From Sclerotinia nivalis (Eukaryota; Ascomycota; Leotiomycetes; Helotiales; Sclerotiniaceae), in contig JAPEIS010000002.1 in NCBI GenBank assembly GCA_029531795.1, positions 2,418,001-2,482,000 on the forward strand: a DNA stretch of 64,000 nucleotides, in the 5' to 3' direction. Positions within the stretch are counted from its first letter, which is position 1. Each line of letters starts with the position of its first letter. Below the pieces are notes generated by a model. That model was given only the letters and a program-made list of their open reading frames with translations. It was not told the DNA's origin and made no database searches. Positions 24,601 to 36,500 of this stretch are shown piece by piece. The translations under genes and the position numbers were made by a program.

Positions 24601-25759
24601 TTATAAACCTTGATAAAGATTTTCCAAAAGAGATCTATCAATCAAAAGTCTTCGATTTTATATATAATAAAAAGTTAATTCAACAGGAAGTCTTACAACG
24701 ATTTGATTGGAAAAAAGCATTAACCAAAGAAAAACATAATATAGATATTCGAAACCATACAGTTTTCGACTCTAATCAAATAGTTATATTTTATAATGAG
24801 GTATTTACTAAAAAGAAACTTTATCTAACTTATTATAGTCCATTTGTAGTAATTGGTCCTATAGGAAATTATCAGAAATCTTATCAACTATGATAAATCA
24901 ATGGTAGATCTATTCGTCGATCCTTTTATATCGATCATCTAAAACCCTTTAAACCTAAAACAGGCCATTTGTAAACTTCATTCGAAGAAAATATCCCTGA
25001 ATACCAGAATTTACAAGCTAATACATTCAAAACAATTCTTCCTTCAACCTTACGAAACGGGAAAAGCCTTTAGCAATCCGAAAAGGAAAATAACCTATAA
25101 TAACAACAAGAACATTTTCAAATCAAAGTATATATTACGAAAAGATTATGTAGGATATACTTTCGATCTCAACAGGATTTAAATCATATACAAAATCGGA
25201 AGAATCTGATCAAATCTGCACAAGGTCAAAACTTCAACTAACCGATTAACTGACAAATTATATTCGAACTTCAACAAATCTGTTTTGAGAAAATTGATAC
25301 AATTATAATTTTCGAAAAAGTTAAGGATAAAAAGATTATCAATTTAACGATTCTTTTGAACCTAGAAAATCTCAATAAATTCATCCCTGATTAGATCACT
25401 TTCAGCAAATGATCTTGTAATTTTCCTTTTAGGCTTTCGATTGTTTTCTTTAACCAAATCTAAGCTTTATTTTCAATTCAATTCATGAAAGGTTTTAAAT
25501 ATTAAAATTGTTTAAAGATCTTTCTATATTTGCAGCAAAATGGTATAAGCCGAAAGTGGCATTAAAATTAATATAATTCATTTCTTCTTTTTTATAGATT
25601 AGGAAAGTAAAAATAGCATATTAAACTAGGAGTTAGGAAAATATCATTTCACAAAAAAGGTTTCTAATTCATTTAGCAAAAAGATAATATATACATAACT
25701 TCAAAAAACCTCTGAATAAAAAAGGCATGCGAAAGCGTATATTGCTTCAGCTCCGGTCT
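24601..25759 (+). other. Element D 3' region, no recognised domain
   Basis: About 1.1 kb after integrase. It remains coding-like for perhaps 700 bases (EVLQRFDWKKALTKEKH, then YYSPFVVIGPIGNYQKSYQL near 24830-24890, compatible with the integrase C-terminal domain), then becomes non-coding. A GC patch GCATGCGAAAGCG occurs just before the LTR (25726-25738). I see no chromodomain. Confidence 0.5.
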
Positions 25760-25893
25760 AGATACCGTACCAAAAAAGAGGCAGGTAACGTGACTCCAAA
25801 AGGGTCTATATAACCACTCCAACTCAACCTAGTTTAATAAAAAAATGCGCAACTTCAATTTATCATTTTGTATCCGTTTCCGTCGTAATTACT
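25760..25893 (+). repeat. 3' LTR of element D
   Basis: 134 bp, nearly identical to 17291-17424. Its end GTAATTACT is followed by the duplication ATATC. Confidence 0.92.
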
Positions 25894-25898
25894 ATATC

Positions 25899-28800
25899 TA
25901 ATCGATCCTATCCTATCTATATTATAATAAATAACGGATATAAAGAATATACTTTCGTAAATCAAAATTGAATTGAAACTACCAAATTCCTAATATACAA
26001 ATTATCTATTCCATTCGAAGTTATTAGATTCGATAGGAAAATACTATCTAAAAACTAAATGGATTATTATATTCTAATCAATTTACAAATCAATGATCAT
26101 TATAAAAAAGAATCGAAAATCTATATTACTAAATTAGTTCATTATTCGATTATTCTGGAATTGGTCTAATTAAAGAAGTATAATCCCTATATCGGATTTA
26201 CATCTAATACCTTTTGTTTCGATAATAAATTCTATCGAAAATCCTGTAATATATCTATACAATTATCGAGTATCCAAGTTTTATTCAATATCTTTATTAA
26301 AATCTATCTTATTTATCTATTATTTTATTCTAAAGTATTAAAGAAAAAAAATGTAACAAACATTTCAATCCGAATTTATTCGATATATATCTATCGAGGT
26401 TATAAGATGTTCCAAATTAATATCAATTTGATAAATTGGATTCTGAAAAAGAAAGAAGATTTTATCCCTGAAGATTTGTTTACTGAATTCCGTTTGTAAA
26501 TCGATATATTTTCTTTATATAATATTAACAAATTATCTCTATATTATTTATATGATTATGATATTCGATTGTAAAACGAAACTAAGTTATCATTTGGAGC
26601 TTTGTATTTGATATCTCGGAATAAATTGAAAGTTCTATAAAAATGATTAAAGGAAAATTTGATTAAAGGGTTCATTTGATCGAACTCCTCCGTTTTCGTT
26701 TTGTTTATTTTGTTTATTAAGAAATCTAATAATGATCTTCAATTTTATATAAACTATTATATATTGAATAATTTATCTATGAAAAATCGATATCTATTGT
26801 TTTTGATTAAAAAGTTCTTGAATAATCTGAAAAGGATAAAGTATTTTATAAAAATAGATATCATTTCGATTTTAAATAATATCTGAATCAAGGAAGGATA
26901 AGAATATTTAATTATATTCTATATTCAATTCGATTTGTTCAAAACCTTGATTATATTGTTTGAATTAATCGAAACTTCAACGATATTTCAATGATTTATT
27001 AATAATATTTTAAAAGAATATCTGGATATATTCTGTATTATTTATCTAGATGCTATTTTGATTTATAATAAGATCCATTCCGAATATATAAAGTATATAC
27101 AAGAAATACTAAATACTTTATAAAAAACCAGATTATATACTAATCTATCGAAATACAAATTCCTGAAATTTGAAACGAAATTCCTGGGTTTAATTGTAAA
27201 TTGAAAAAGGATTTGAATAAACTTAATCAAGATTAAAACAATAATCGATTAGAAAATACTGAAGAATTTAATAAATATACAGATATTTATAAGATTTAAT
27301 AATTTCTATCGATACTTTATTTACAATTTCTCTTTAATCATTTACCCAATAATAAACCTAACCAAAAAAGATATAACCTTCTAATAGAATCCTACTTATA
27401 AAAAATCATTTTTGAATTTGAAAACTATATTTACAATAACACCTATATTAACCTTTTTCGATTAAAAAAATATATAATTCTAAAAACAAATATATTAGAT
27501 TATATATCTACTAAAGTCCTTTTCTAATACAATAATAATAGAATTCTGAAACATATTATATATTTCTCAAAAAAGCATTCTATCATTGAATATAATTACA
27601 AAATTTATAATAAATAATTATTAACAATCATCTACTATTTCGAAAAATAACAATCTAAATTAGAAAATGTTTCTTCTCTAATCAAAATCATTACAAATTA
27701 TAAAAACCTAAAGTATTTTATAATAACAAAGTTATTGAATTATTATCAAATTTATTAATCCGAATTTCTATTCCGTTTCAATTTCAAAATTATATATTAT
27801 TCCAGAAAGCAAAAAGCAAAATCCAATACTCTAACCAAAAAATTAAAGGATTTGTTTAAAAAAAAATGAATATTTTTTATACCAAAATCAAATTATTCTA
27901 AAAACCGAAAATCTAAATATAAATCTATTTCCTATTATTAACCTGAAAAAAAAAAATCCATTTTATAATTACAATCCGTAACCAAATCTATATTGATATT
28001 TTATCGTCTATTCGCAATCCCGAATTATCTATTTGTAAATCTAAACCATTTACAATACCCAATAACCCGATCCCTATTCAATTATTTGAATTTATATAAT
28101 TAAAACCCTTTATAAAACTAAAACTCTTACTTATTAAAACTTATCTATTCGATCTGCTCCTATTATCGATCCTAAAGGTTTTAAAGAAAAATACTATTAG
28201 ATATTTATATATCATATTATCCGAATATACTATAAACAATAATCTATTATATTATTATAGAAAACTTTATATTCCTAAGTACGATTTTCTAAAAGCAAAG
28301 CTTTTCTGAATGATCTACAATTCCTCTATTATCAAACACCTACATTATACCTGCACTTTCGAATTGCTTTTCCGAAATTACTATTAATCTGGATATTATA
28401 ATTACATCTTTTATTAGATATATAATTGTTATAATTACTATCAAACTATCCCAAATTGTAAAAAACAAAAAGAAATCTTATACTTTTTCCCGATTCTACA
28501 ACAAATCTGAAAAGATATCTCAATCGATTTCATTATCCATCTTCCGAAAAACTTTAAATATAATATAATATTTATTGTAATCGATCGATTAACCAAAATG
28601 AAGTATTTTCTGTTCTACCAAAAAACCTATAACTCCGAAAAAATCTTCCATCTATTCCTAAAACATATATAAAAGCTCTACAATTTATTACAAATCATTA
28701 TATCTAATTGTAAAACTCAATTTATCTCTGATTTCTAAAAGTATATCTATAAACAATTAAATACTTCTTCAAAATTATCAACAACTTATCATCCCGAAAT

Positions 28801-29565
28801 CGATAAATAAAAAAAATAAAAAAACATAATATTCGAATAATACCTCCATTCATATATATTTTATCTACAGAATAACTAATCCAAATGATTACCGATCATC
28901 GAATTTTTGATTAACTTTACCTAATCCAAAAGTTCCTACCTATCGCTATTTTTTGCCAATTATAATTTCCATCCCCAAATAAATTTGGAATCCGCTACAC
29001 TTTCCAATCGCTTTAGAATCCTGGATATTGAAGAATTTATCAAAAAAATGAAATCGATTATCGATCATTTGAAAATCGAATTGATTATTAATCAAATTTA
29101 CTATTCAAAGAATATCGATTTCTATTATTCGTCTATTTATCAATATTAATCCAAAAATCTAATCTAATTTAATACTAAAAATATCCAAATTCTTTGTTTT
29201 CAAAAGAAACTAAACTAGAAAAATTTAAATCCCTTCCAAATCCTGAAAATTATAAATTTATATACTTATAAACTAAAACTTTCAATATTTATAAAGAATT
29301 ATTCAATCTTTTATATTAATCTATTATATTCTATCAATAATGATTTTATTTCTGATCAATACAATCCATTTTTCCCTTTTATCGAAATTGAAAATATTAA
29401 ATAATTCGATATAAAAGAAATTCTGGATTCCCAATAGAAATATTGAAATTGTAATGATCCTTATTTGAAGTATATCATTCAATAAATAGATTATAATATA
29501 CTTATTGAAAAGTTTATAGAGTATTTAGAGAATACTCAAAAACTGATCCGGAATTATTATTATCG
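25899..29565 (+). pseudogene. Element C pol (protease, RT, RNase H, integrase, chromodomain)
   Basis: It resumes right after D. Protease region 25905-26200 (IDNGYKEYTFVNQN, then NPYIGF). Reverse transcriptase about 26640-27320: KNRYLLFLIKKFLNNLKRIK and YLDAILIYN, where the second catalytic Asp is Ala. RNase H about 27400-27880 (ITNYKNLKYFIITKLLN, FRFNFKIIYY). Integrase about 28250-29000: zinc part HLHYTCTFELLFRNYY, core VIDRLTKMKYF and TYHPEIDK. Chromodomain 29385-29560: FDIKEILDSQ, then LKYIIQ, a stop for Trp, then ENTQKLIRNYYYRYSDKP. Dense RIP stops; dead. Confidence 0.88.
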
Positions 29566-29629
29566 TTATTCAGATAAACCTAATCCCCTTAATCATTTCA
29601 ACGAAACTCGATCCTAAAGAAGAAAATAC

Positions 29630-29842
29630 TATCACAAAATCTCTATATAAAATATACAAAGATTATTCGAATCCCGATTTATAAGAGTCGGCCTTTGGAT
29701 AAATGCAGGCTAGCCCCAATCGGGGTTAGCGTTGTATACAAATGTATTTAAGAAACCGTTCCTTCTATAGAATCGTAATTCTTTGAGCTATATCTTATTA
29801 ATAAAAGTGATACCTATTATTCTACCTGCTGCCTCCGTGATA
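29630..29842 (+). repeat. 3' LTR of element C
   Basis: 213 bp, paired with 15618-15830. It begins with the RIP-altered TATCACAAAATCTCT and ends GCCTCCGTGATA; the following CGATA is the target duplication. Confidence 0.93.
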
Positions 29843-29960
29843 CGATAAACTCACCAAGAATCTTATATAACAAAAGTTCGAATACTTTCATTCATTTCTG
29901 AATCTACAAAATATTAACAATAGGATTACAAAGATTGAATAAGAATAATCATAAACTATC
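29843..29960 (+). pseudogene. Ty1/copia pol remnant, part 3 (pol C-terminus)
   Basis: Reading across the element-C insertion with one CGATA copy gives DKLTKNLI, a RIP stop, QKFEYFHSFLNLQ, which is the copia C-terminal box (A-D-x-L-T-K-x-L-x-x-x-K-F). The match fixes the orientation of the old copia element and shows that C landed about 45 codons from its end. Confidence 0.78.
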
Positions 29961-30063
29961 TACTGTATTATATTCATACAAATATAATACCATTATAATA
30001 CTATACAAAATTAATGAAATTTGCTTATATATATATACAATATTAATTAATTCGTAATTACTA
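29953..30063. repeat. About 110-bp direct repeat, copy 1
   Basis: Copy 1 contains TATAATACTATACAAAATTA followed by TGAAATTTGC and an AT run, then TTCGTAATTACTA. It matches 30603-30712 in the same orientation. It lies just after the copia pol end, so it may be part of a copia LTR; this is inference. Confidence 0.65.
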
Positions 30064-30602
30064 TTACAATATCCTTCTATTCAAAAACCTATAATGAAAT
30101 AAAAACTAATTAATTCATTATCAGCTCTTTTTATTTTTTCTTTTTCTTCTTTTCGAAATTTTTTCTTTTTTCGATCCTTAATATAAAAGTAATACTATTC
30201 AAAATTAAACAAGAAACCGATCGTATATATCTACAAACGAATTTTCTCAAATTAATATATAATCAAAATCTTCATCAATCCACTTTTGTATAATTAATAG
30301 TATATAAAATACTAGTTAGAAATAAAACCCATCCATTGACCGATTATATAAATATACAAACAAATTTCATCGAAATTATATACGATCGAAACTCCCTTTA
30401 ATTCACTCTTACATGATAACCATAAAGATCTAAATCACCTCAAAATATCACTTTGTTAACCATTACAATTATTATACTACAAAATAGAAAATAGGATAAC
30501 CTACATTTCAGATCTTTTTAATTATACCTTCCTTTTTCGAATCTCATCAGACTCTTCGAAACCTTATTATATTATTTGATTAATTCGATTATATTAATTA
30601 TA
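30064..30602. other. Spacer between the two direct repeats
   Basis: 540 bases of AT-rich sequence with a pyrimidine run near 30120-30180. No recognisable coding or RNA feature. Confidence 0.5.
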
Positions 30603-30712
30603 GATCATCTACTATATTATACATTTTCAAACAAAACACCACTATAATACTATACAAAATTGATGAAATTTAATTATATATATACACTATATCAATTAAT
30701 TCATAACTACTA
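30603..30712. repeat. About 110-bp direct repeat, copy 2
   Basis: Copy 2 of 29953-30063: ATCTACTATATTATACATTT, then CACTATAATACTATACAAAA and so on. Differences are mostly transitions. Confidence 0.65.
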
Positions 30713-30881
30713 ATCAAAACCAATTATATCAATCAAAATCAACCAATACATTACAATTTACCTTCATTTCATTATTTCAATTGATCAATTCAACTAATAT
30801 AATCAATTCTACTCAAAATAATCAATATTCGGAACAATCAATATAATCAAAAGATCAACCTTATCGATATAATCACAAAAT

Positions 30882-30943
30882 GATCAATTTTTAATCAATT
30901 TGATCAATTTGATCAATTTGATCAATTTAATCAATTAATCAAC
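30882..30943. repeat. TTTGATCAA minisatellite
   Basis: About four to five tandem copies of the 9-mer AATTTGATC near 30896-30930, with diverged copies on both sides (30770-30840 has further GATCAATT-type units). Each unit contains the palindrome TGATCA. Confidence 0.8.
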
Positions 30944-31089
30944 CAAATTGAATTACACCACCAAATATAATGGGAATTATTCGAAATTGGCACTCATATA
31001 TTATCAAAATCTATACTTTATATTGAATCAATCACTACTCTTTATTATCTTTCCTTATTATTACAAACCGATTCTCGATCTGAAAAATA

Positions 31090-31452
31090 TATCGCAAATA
31101 ATCATATAATATCTGATTATATAATTGATAATCTACAATCATTACATCCTCTATAATCATTATACCCTTCATTTCATATTAATTATCAAGCTCTTTTAGA
31201 TCTTATCGATCCTTACAATTATCAACCCTCTTCTGATAAATTACAGATCAAAACCTAATCTAATTGATACCTCTTATCGATTAGATAACTTTTATTAAAT
31301 CTATATATACCACCCTTGATCCTTAAAATCGAAAACAAATCATTCAATACAGTTCTCATTCAATATACACTTAAACTCTACCACTTCAATATAATCATCT
31401 TCTCCTCGATCTCTTCAACGTACTCTATGATCATACTATCTCGTGATATATT
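31090..31452 (+). repeat. Left arm of a long inverted repeat (LTR-like outer end)
   Basis: About 360 bases whose reverse complement recurs at 32275-32577 plus 38388-38430; the LINE insertion splits that arm. Shared landmarks are CTTTTAGATCTTATCGATC, GATTAGATAACTTTTATT / GGTTAGATAACTTTTATT, and CTTAAAATCGAA. The outer end is TATCGCAAATAATC here and TGTCACGGGTAATC in the other arm, so the ancestor probably began TGTCAC like an LTR. A 60-codon open piece at 31316-31498 lies partly inside and is not recognised. Confidence 0.8.
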
Positions 31453-32274
31453 TGTACTAATACAAATCGATATTCGTATAATACTATCATTTTGGTAATA
31501 ATTATCATTGGAATGAGTTTTCGTTTGAATAATAAAATAATCGTTTTGAATAAGAAAATTATAATATTTTTATTAAGAATAAAAAGCTTTATAAAATATA
31601 CTTGATCTACAATTGATTCGATCTATTTATATATATTTCGAAAGATTTTATAATTTTAAATATATTCATATAAATAATATCGATACTCTATTTGAAAAGT
31701 ATTAAATTCGATTAGAATGTAATAGAAAAAGGAATAGTAAATCAAATTGATATAAATCCTAATATATTTCTATCAGAATTCCTTATATCAGTATCTCTAC
31801 TTATATCTTACCAGATTTGGATTGCTGCGAAATATTCCGAGAATTTCTATTAATATCAATCTTAATTAATTTAATTATATTTCGTTTAAAAATCGACAAC
31901 AAAGGAAAAAACTGAAAACCTAATAGATAATCAATTGATTTAAGAAATAATTGATTTGTTTGCTAGATCGAAACTAGAAATGATTCTATTTGAAATGGAT
32001 ATCAGAAAATTGTTATCTGGATCTATTAATTCTCAGATTCCGACGATTAAATATTTATTTTACAAACGAAGATATCATTCTAATTATTGAATATAAATAA
32101 CAAAAAAAAGAATATCAAATTGGTTTTTTGCTATATTAAAAGATAACAAAAAAAGATATAAATTGATTGAATTTATAATAAAAGTAGAAATGAAATAAAG
32201 AAGAACGATCTTTTATAAATTGAATAATCATATAATAAAAGTTTGAGTAGATTAAAAGTTACTAAGCTTATAAC
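31453..32274. other. Interior between the inverted arms
   Basis: About 820 AT-rich bases. No recognisable transposase or pol domain; scattered coding-like words only (TNEDIILIIEY near 32070). It may be the degraded centre of a foldback-type element or unrelated sequence between two opposed LTRs. Confidence 0.45.
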
Positions 32275-32577
32275 TATTACAAAATAATACAATTACAAAG
32301 TATATTGAAGAAATCAAAAAGAAAATGATTATATTAAAATAATAAAATTAAATATATATTGAATAAAAACTATATTGAATAATCTATCTTCGATTTTAAG
32401 AATCGAAAATAATATATATAAACTAAATAAAAGTTATCTAACCAACAAAAAGTATTAATTAAACTAAACTTCGATTTGTAGTATATCAGAAAATAGTTGA
32501 TGATTGTAAAGATCGATAAGATCTAAAAGAGTCTGATAACTAATAAAGAAAGAAAGGATATAATAATCGTAAAGGAT
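32275..32577 (-). repeat. Right arm of the inverted repeat, inner part
   Basis: Inverted counterpart of the inner and middle part of 31090-31452. It stops at the LINE target duplication and continues at 38388. Confidence 0.8.
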
Positions 32578-32611
32578 ATAATCATCGTAGTATGTGTGTA
32601 TGTGTGTGATA

Positions 32612-32700
32612 TTTTTCGTCCGAGGCTCTGTGCGAAGCACAGGCCTCAAATTCCCAATTGGGACAAAGGACGCCAGGGGAGGAAGGCCCCTGGGTTTCTA
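32612..32700 (-). other. LINE 3' UTR: three GC-rich hairpins
   Basis: A GC-rich patch in surroundings of extreme AT content. It holds a stem GAGGC/GCCTC plus CTGTGC/GCACAG with a GAA loop (32622-32647, one bulged base), a 12-bp palindrome TCCCAATTGGGA (32652-32663), and a 7-bp stem CCAGGGG/CCCCTGG with a 7-base loop (32673-32693). It sits at the 3' end of the LINE, next to the simple-repeat tail, where many LINE reverse transcriptases recognise their RNA. It keeps several CpA sites, so RIP did not wear it down. Confidence 0.8.
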
Positions 32701-33559
32701 ATTAGCTAATCTAAGTTTACTAGTATTGTATATACTAAATGCTTCAATAGGGTCTATATGATTACTATTGTGTATTGAGTTAATCCCTTGGATAGATATT
32801 TCAACTGTTCTTCACAATACAGTTAGATCTTTCGATTCCTGATCTCCTTTTCTCTCCTTCATTATTGCAATCGAGCTTTTTAGTATGTTTTGTTAATATA
32901 AAAGTTTATTTTTATTTTTTTTAAAGCTTATACAAGCTCAATCGAATCAAAACCCAATGCTTTATACAAAGAGAACCCAAAAATAAAATAAAATAAAAAT
33001 AAAAATCAAAGTAATCCTTCAATCTATAAATTGCACAGGGAATCGAGGATATATATCCTGATAGAATCTTATAGATTTGAATCAAACTGTTAATTTCGTT
33101 GTTCCTTTTATACTTCTCAAAAGATAGGGGATGGTTTCAAATAGTAATAGTTTTGAAAGGGTTTTTTGAATATTTCTAATTTTACAAAAATAAAAATGAA
33201 AAAAGGATTTTCTTTTCTTATATGAATATAGTATATAAACATCTTTGTAATTAAATCGATTATGATATATTACGAAATCGTTGTATTGAAATCTAGTTAT
33301 CAGGATATATTCTAATATCGTTTGTTCAAAAGAAAATATAATCGATTGATTGCTATAAGTTATAAAAAGATTATTATAATTTAATAATACTATGATTGTT
33401 TATAATCTTGATCTTATTAATTTAATATTTGATTTAATAATCCTTTTCAAGGAAACAAAAGTATAAATAGAATCAAATAAAGATAGAAATATTGTTTCTT
33501 CTTTAATTGTTTTATTCGCTATTTCGTTTCTAAAGATATCTAAATACTTAGGAATTTAT

Positions 33560-36500
33560 CGAATTCGAATTGAATCAGGGCGGGTATATGACAAACGAGG
33601 TTTGAAAGGTTAAACTATAGTTAACTTGCAGAATTCTTCGAATACAGATTGCAAGGATCCAGTCAAATGAAAGCCTAAACATATAGCAATCTTCAGATTA
33701 TTCAAGAAAACCCAAAGATCTATAACAAATCTAGCTAAGGATAATTGAATTATTATCTAAGCATCTTTTAAAGCTGTAATTGCTTCAACATCGAAGATTT
33801 CAGCATTATAGCTTAATAAAAAAACCTATTAATCTATTTGTAGATTATATTGATAAATCATTAATTTACCTTTTATAATATTATCCAGAATTTCGCTTTT
33901 CGAATTATTGGAGAAAACTTGCAGATCACTTTTTGGAATTATAAATATAAACCTTTTGAAATCTTTAATTACTCGATTTTTCGAATGATTGAAAGGATTA
34001 TTGATTTTGATTTCTGTAATGATACAAAGTTCTTTGTTCTATCAAAAAGGAAATATAATTGGATTAATATATTCGGCTTTTGAAAGGGCTAGGATAATTC
34101 TTGAAAACCTTAATTCGATGGTTCTGATACCAGTTTTAATTAGGATATTTTTGGTTCGGATTTGAAAAGGGTGTTTAAGATCGAACCGAGCTATTCGGAC
34201 TGCAAAGCTTTAGGATATCAGATTGAGTTCAATTTTAAGGGATATCAGATTTGATTCTTTATATAAAGCAATAATATTAATTATATAGAATATAAAAAAA
34301 ATTATTCGAATATTAATTAATACAATCTTATTCAAAAGTTTCAAATATCCATCTATCTGATTCGAGGTTGTGAAATTTCGATCTTGTTTTCTAATTCGAT
34401 TAAACCACCAAATTTCAACTGCAAAATAGTATTTCTTCAAAATACAAAAAGTAATTACTCTTTGAAGCAAAATTGATAGAATACTTCAAATTGTCCTTCC
34501 AAACAAATACAAAGTATTTGCAATTATAAAGGCCTTAATTGTAAGGATTTAAATATAAAGTTTGAAACTCAATTCCTTATCGAAATAGATTCCTAATCAT
34601 CTCAACGGATCTGGTTTCTTTATTATTGAAAGATTTTCTGTATAAATAATAAAGCTTTCAATATCTTTCTTAAAATCTTTAAAGAAATGTATTAATTCGG
34701 ATTTTTTAAAATCGAAGATGATCCTTTCAAATTTGCTCCATTCCAAAGCCTTCAGTATTTCAGATTGTAATTGATTATAATTAGATTATAAACTTGAAGA
34801 AAAAGCTACTAATACAATATCATTTGTATATTCAAATTTTCGAATAGAATTGTTTAATTAAAACAATGAGGCTATATAAAGTATAAAAAGGATAAACGAA
34901 ATTGGGAAGCCTTATAATAGATTATATCCAATATTAATATTGAACCCTATTTCATTATCAAATCGAATACGAACTGATCGATTTATCGAAAACGATTGTA
35001 TCTATTGAACTAGATTGTCAAGCTATCTTTGTTCTTTAAATCGATGGATTAAATATTCTAGGAGAATAATATCAAAAGTACTTTTGATATCTATAATTAA
35101 TAAAGTAACTTTAGAATCTGAATTCAAAGTCATTTTTATATTATATATAAAGCAAATTGTAAAATCTATTGATGAATATAAAGAAAGCATTTCAAATTAT
35201 TATTTGATTAGTACTTTGAGGATTATAGCAATCCAAGATATCTTTTTAGCAATCAAATATTCAAAGTTTTTTTCTAATATCGAAAGTAGAGTTATTGATT
35301 TATAAAATCTGAAGTTTGTATAATCTGATTTGTTCGATTTTGGAATAATAGTTATAATTGTTGATCGAAAGTATTCAAGATGATAATTTATTTCAAAACA
35401 TTTTTGAAAAAGTTGTAGAATGTTAGATTCAATCTGTAATTATATTAGTTACAATATCTTGATTGGGATTTCGTTCATATTAGAAGCTATATTATCTTTA
35501 TCGAGAATAATAATTTGAATATCTTGAATTATAATTTCAAAGAATAGAATAAAATAGATAAAGATTGTAAAAAAATCGAAAAGGATATTATTAATCTTAA
35601 TTGTATTTATCAATAGATTATTAATAAATAGATCTCTTTTGATTTGAATAATTGTAATAAAGGAATAATTTAAAAGGTTTATTAAAAAAGGGGTTTGATA
35701 TATTCCAATTGATTAATACCATTTTGTTATTTTAAAGATATCCTTTATTTCTTTAATTGAATCAAGTTTAGATAGTCAGAATTCCTTTTTCGCTTTTTTA
35801 ATAATTCTTCGAAGATTCTGTTTTGATTTTGTGAAGTTATTTGTTTGGTTTTCCTAAACAATTGTTCGGCAAGCTTCGTTCTATTATAGTTGATCTGTAT
35901 TTCGGTTGAATGATTTTTGAATTGATTTTGTATATATTAATTGTATCGATTGAATGATATTCAAAGTTAGATTATCAAGATTAGAAGTTATAAATAAAGA
36001 TTGAAAATCTAGATTCATTAGATTTTCTATTAATAAAGTTAAGAAAAGTTTTTTATCAAATATATCAATTCGTAATCTTCAAATTGGATCTTGGAATTTT
36101 GTATTCCAATTCAATATTATTAATAAGGATTTATGATCGGAAATTGTATTAAAATGAAGAGTAAATATTGTATTAGCTATATATGATTCTAAAAGAAATA
36201 CAAGATCAAGAATACTATCCAAATCATAAATAGCTTCGCTGATTGTAGAAAGAAAATTGAAGGAATGATTATCTAATCAATTTGTAAAAAGCTCTGTAAA
36301 ATTAGAATATATAAAACAAAAGGGATCTTATTTTATATAATAAAGATTCAAATCCCTTATAAAAAATGTAGAATTAAAAAAGGAAGAAGGGAAATGGAAT
36401 AATTCTTTTATTGTTTAGTTTTCGTTTTGATTATTTCTAGAAGTATTATAAATATAATAATTGTAAGAGTAAAATCAATTGTAAATTAAAGATATAAAAA

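Larger units (their letters stand above)
17291..25893 (+). mobile_element. Ty3/gypsy element D, 8.6 kb, inserted in C
   Basis: Two 134-bp LTRs (17291-17424 and 25760-25893) are flanked by ATATC at 17286-17290 and 25894-25898. By eye the LTRs differ at about six positions, all transitions, so D looks among the youngest and least RIP-altered insertions here. Order on the plus strand is gag with zinc knuckle, an acidic segment, protease, reverse transcriptase, RNase H, integrase: the Ty3/gypsy order. I find no chromodomain. On this reading the LTR termini are AG...CT, not TG...CA. Confidence 0.93.
15618..29842 (+). mobile_element. Chromovirus C (same family as B), split by element D
   Basis: Two 213-bp LTRs (15618-15830 and 29630-29842) are flanked by CGATA at 15613-15617 and 29843-29847. 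Minus the 8.6-kb element D and its duplication, C is 5617 bp, within 13 bp of B. It is coded on the plus strand: gag before the D insertion, protease to chromodomain after it. It is inserted in the copia remnant near the end of its pol frame. Confidence 0.95.

Noticed and set aside
32612..32700. Bacterial-type terminators, a tRNA-like RNA or a mitochondrial GC cluster
   Set aside because: The 13-bp duplication and the LINE ORFs place the patch at the 3' end of the LINE, which explains it.
35015..35305. A 96-codon plus-strand frame
   Set aside because: It is antisense to the LINE reverse transcriptase, which carries clear motifs on the minus strand.
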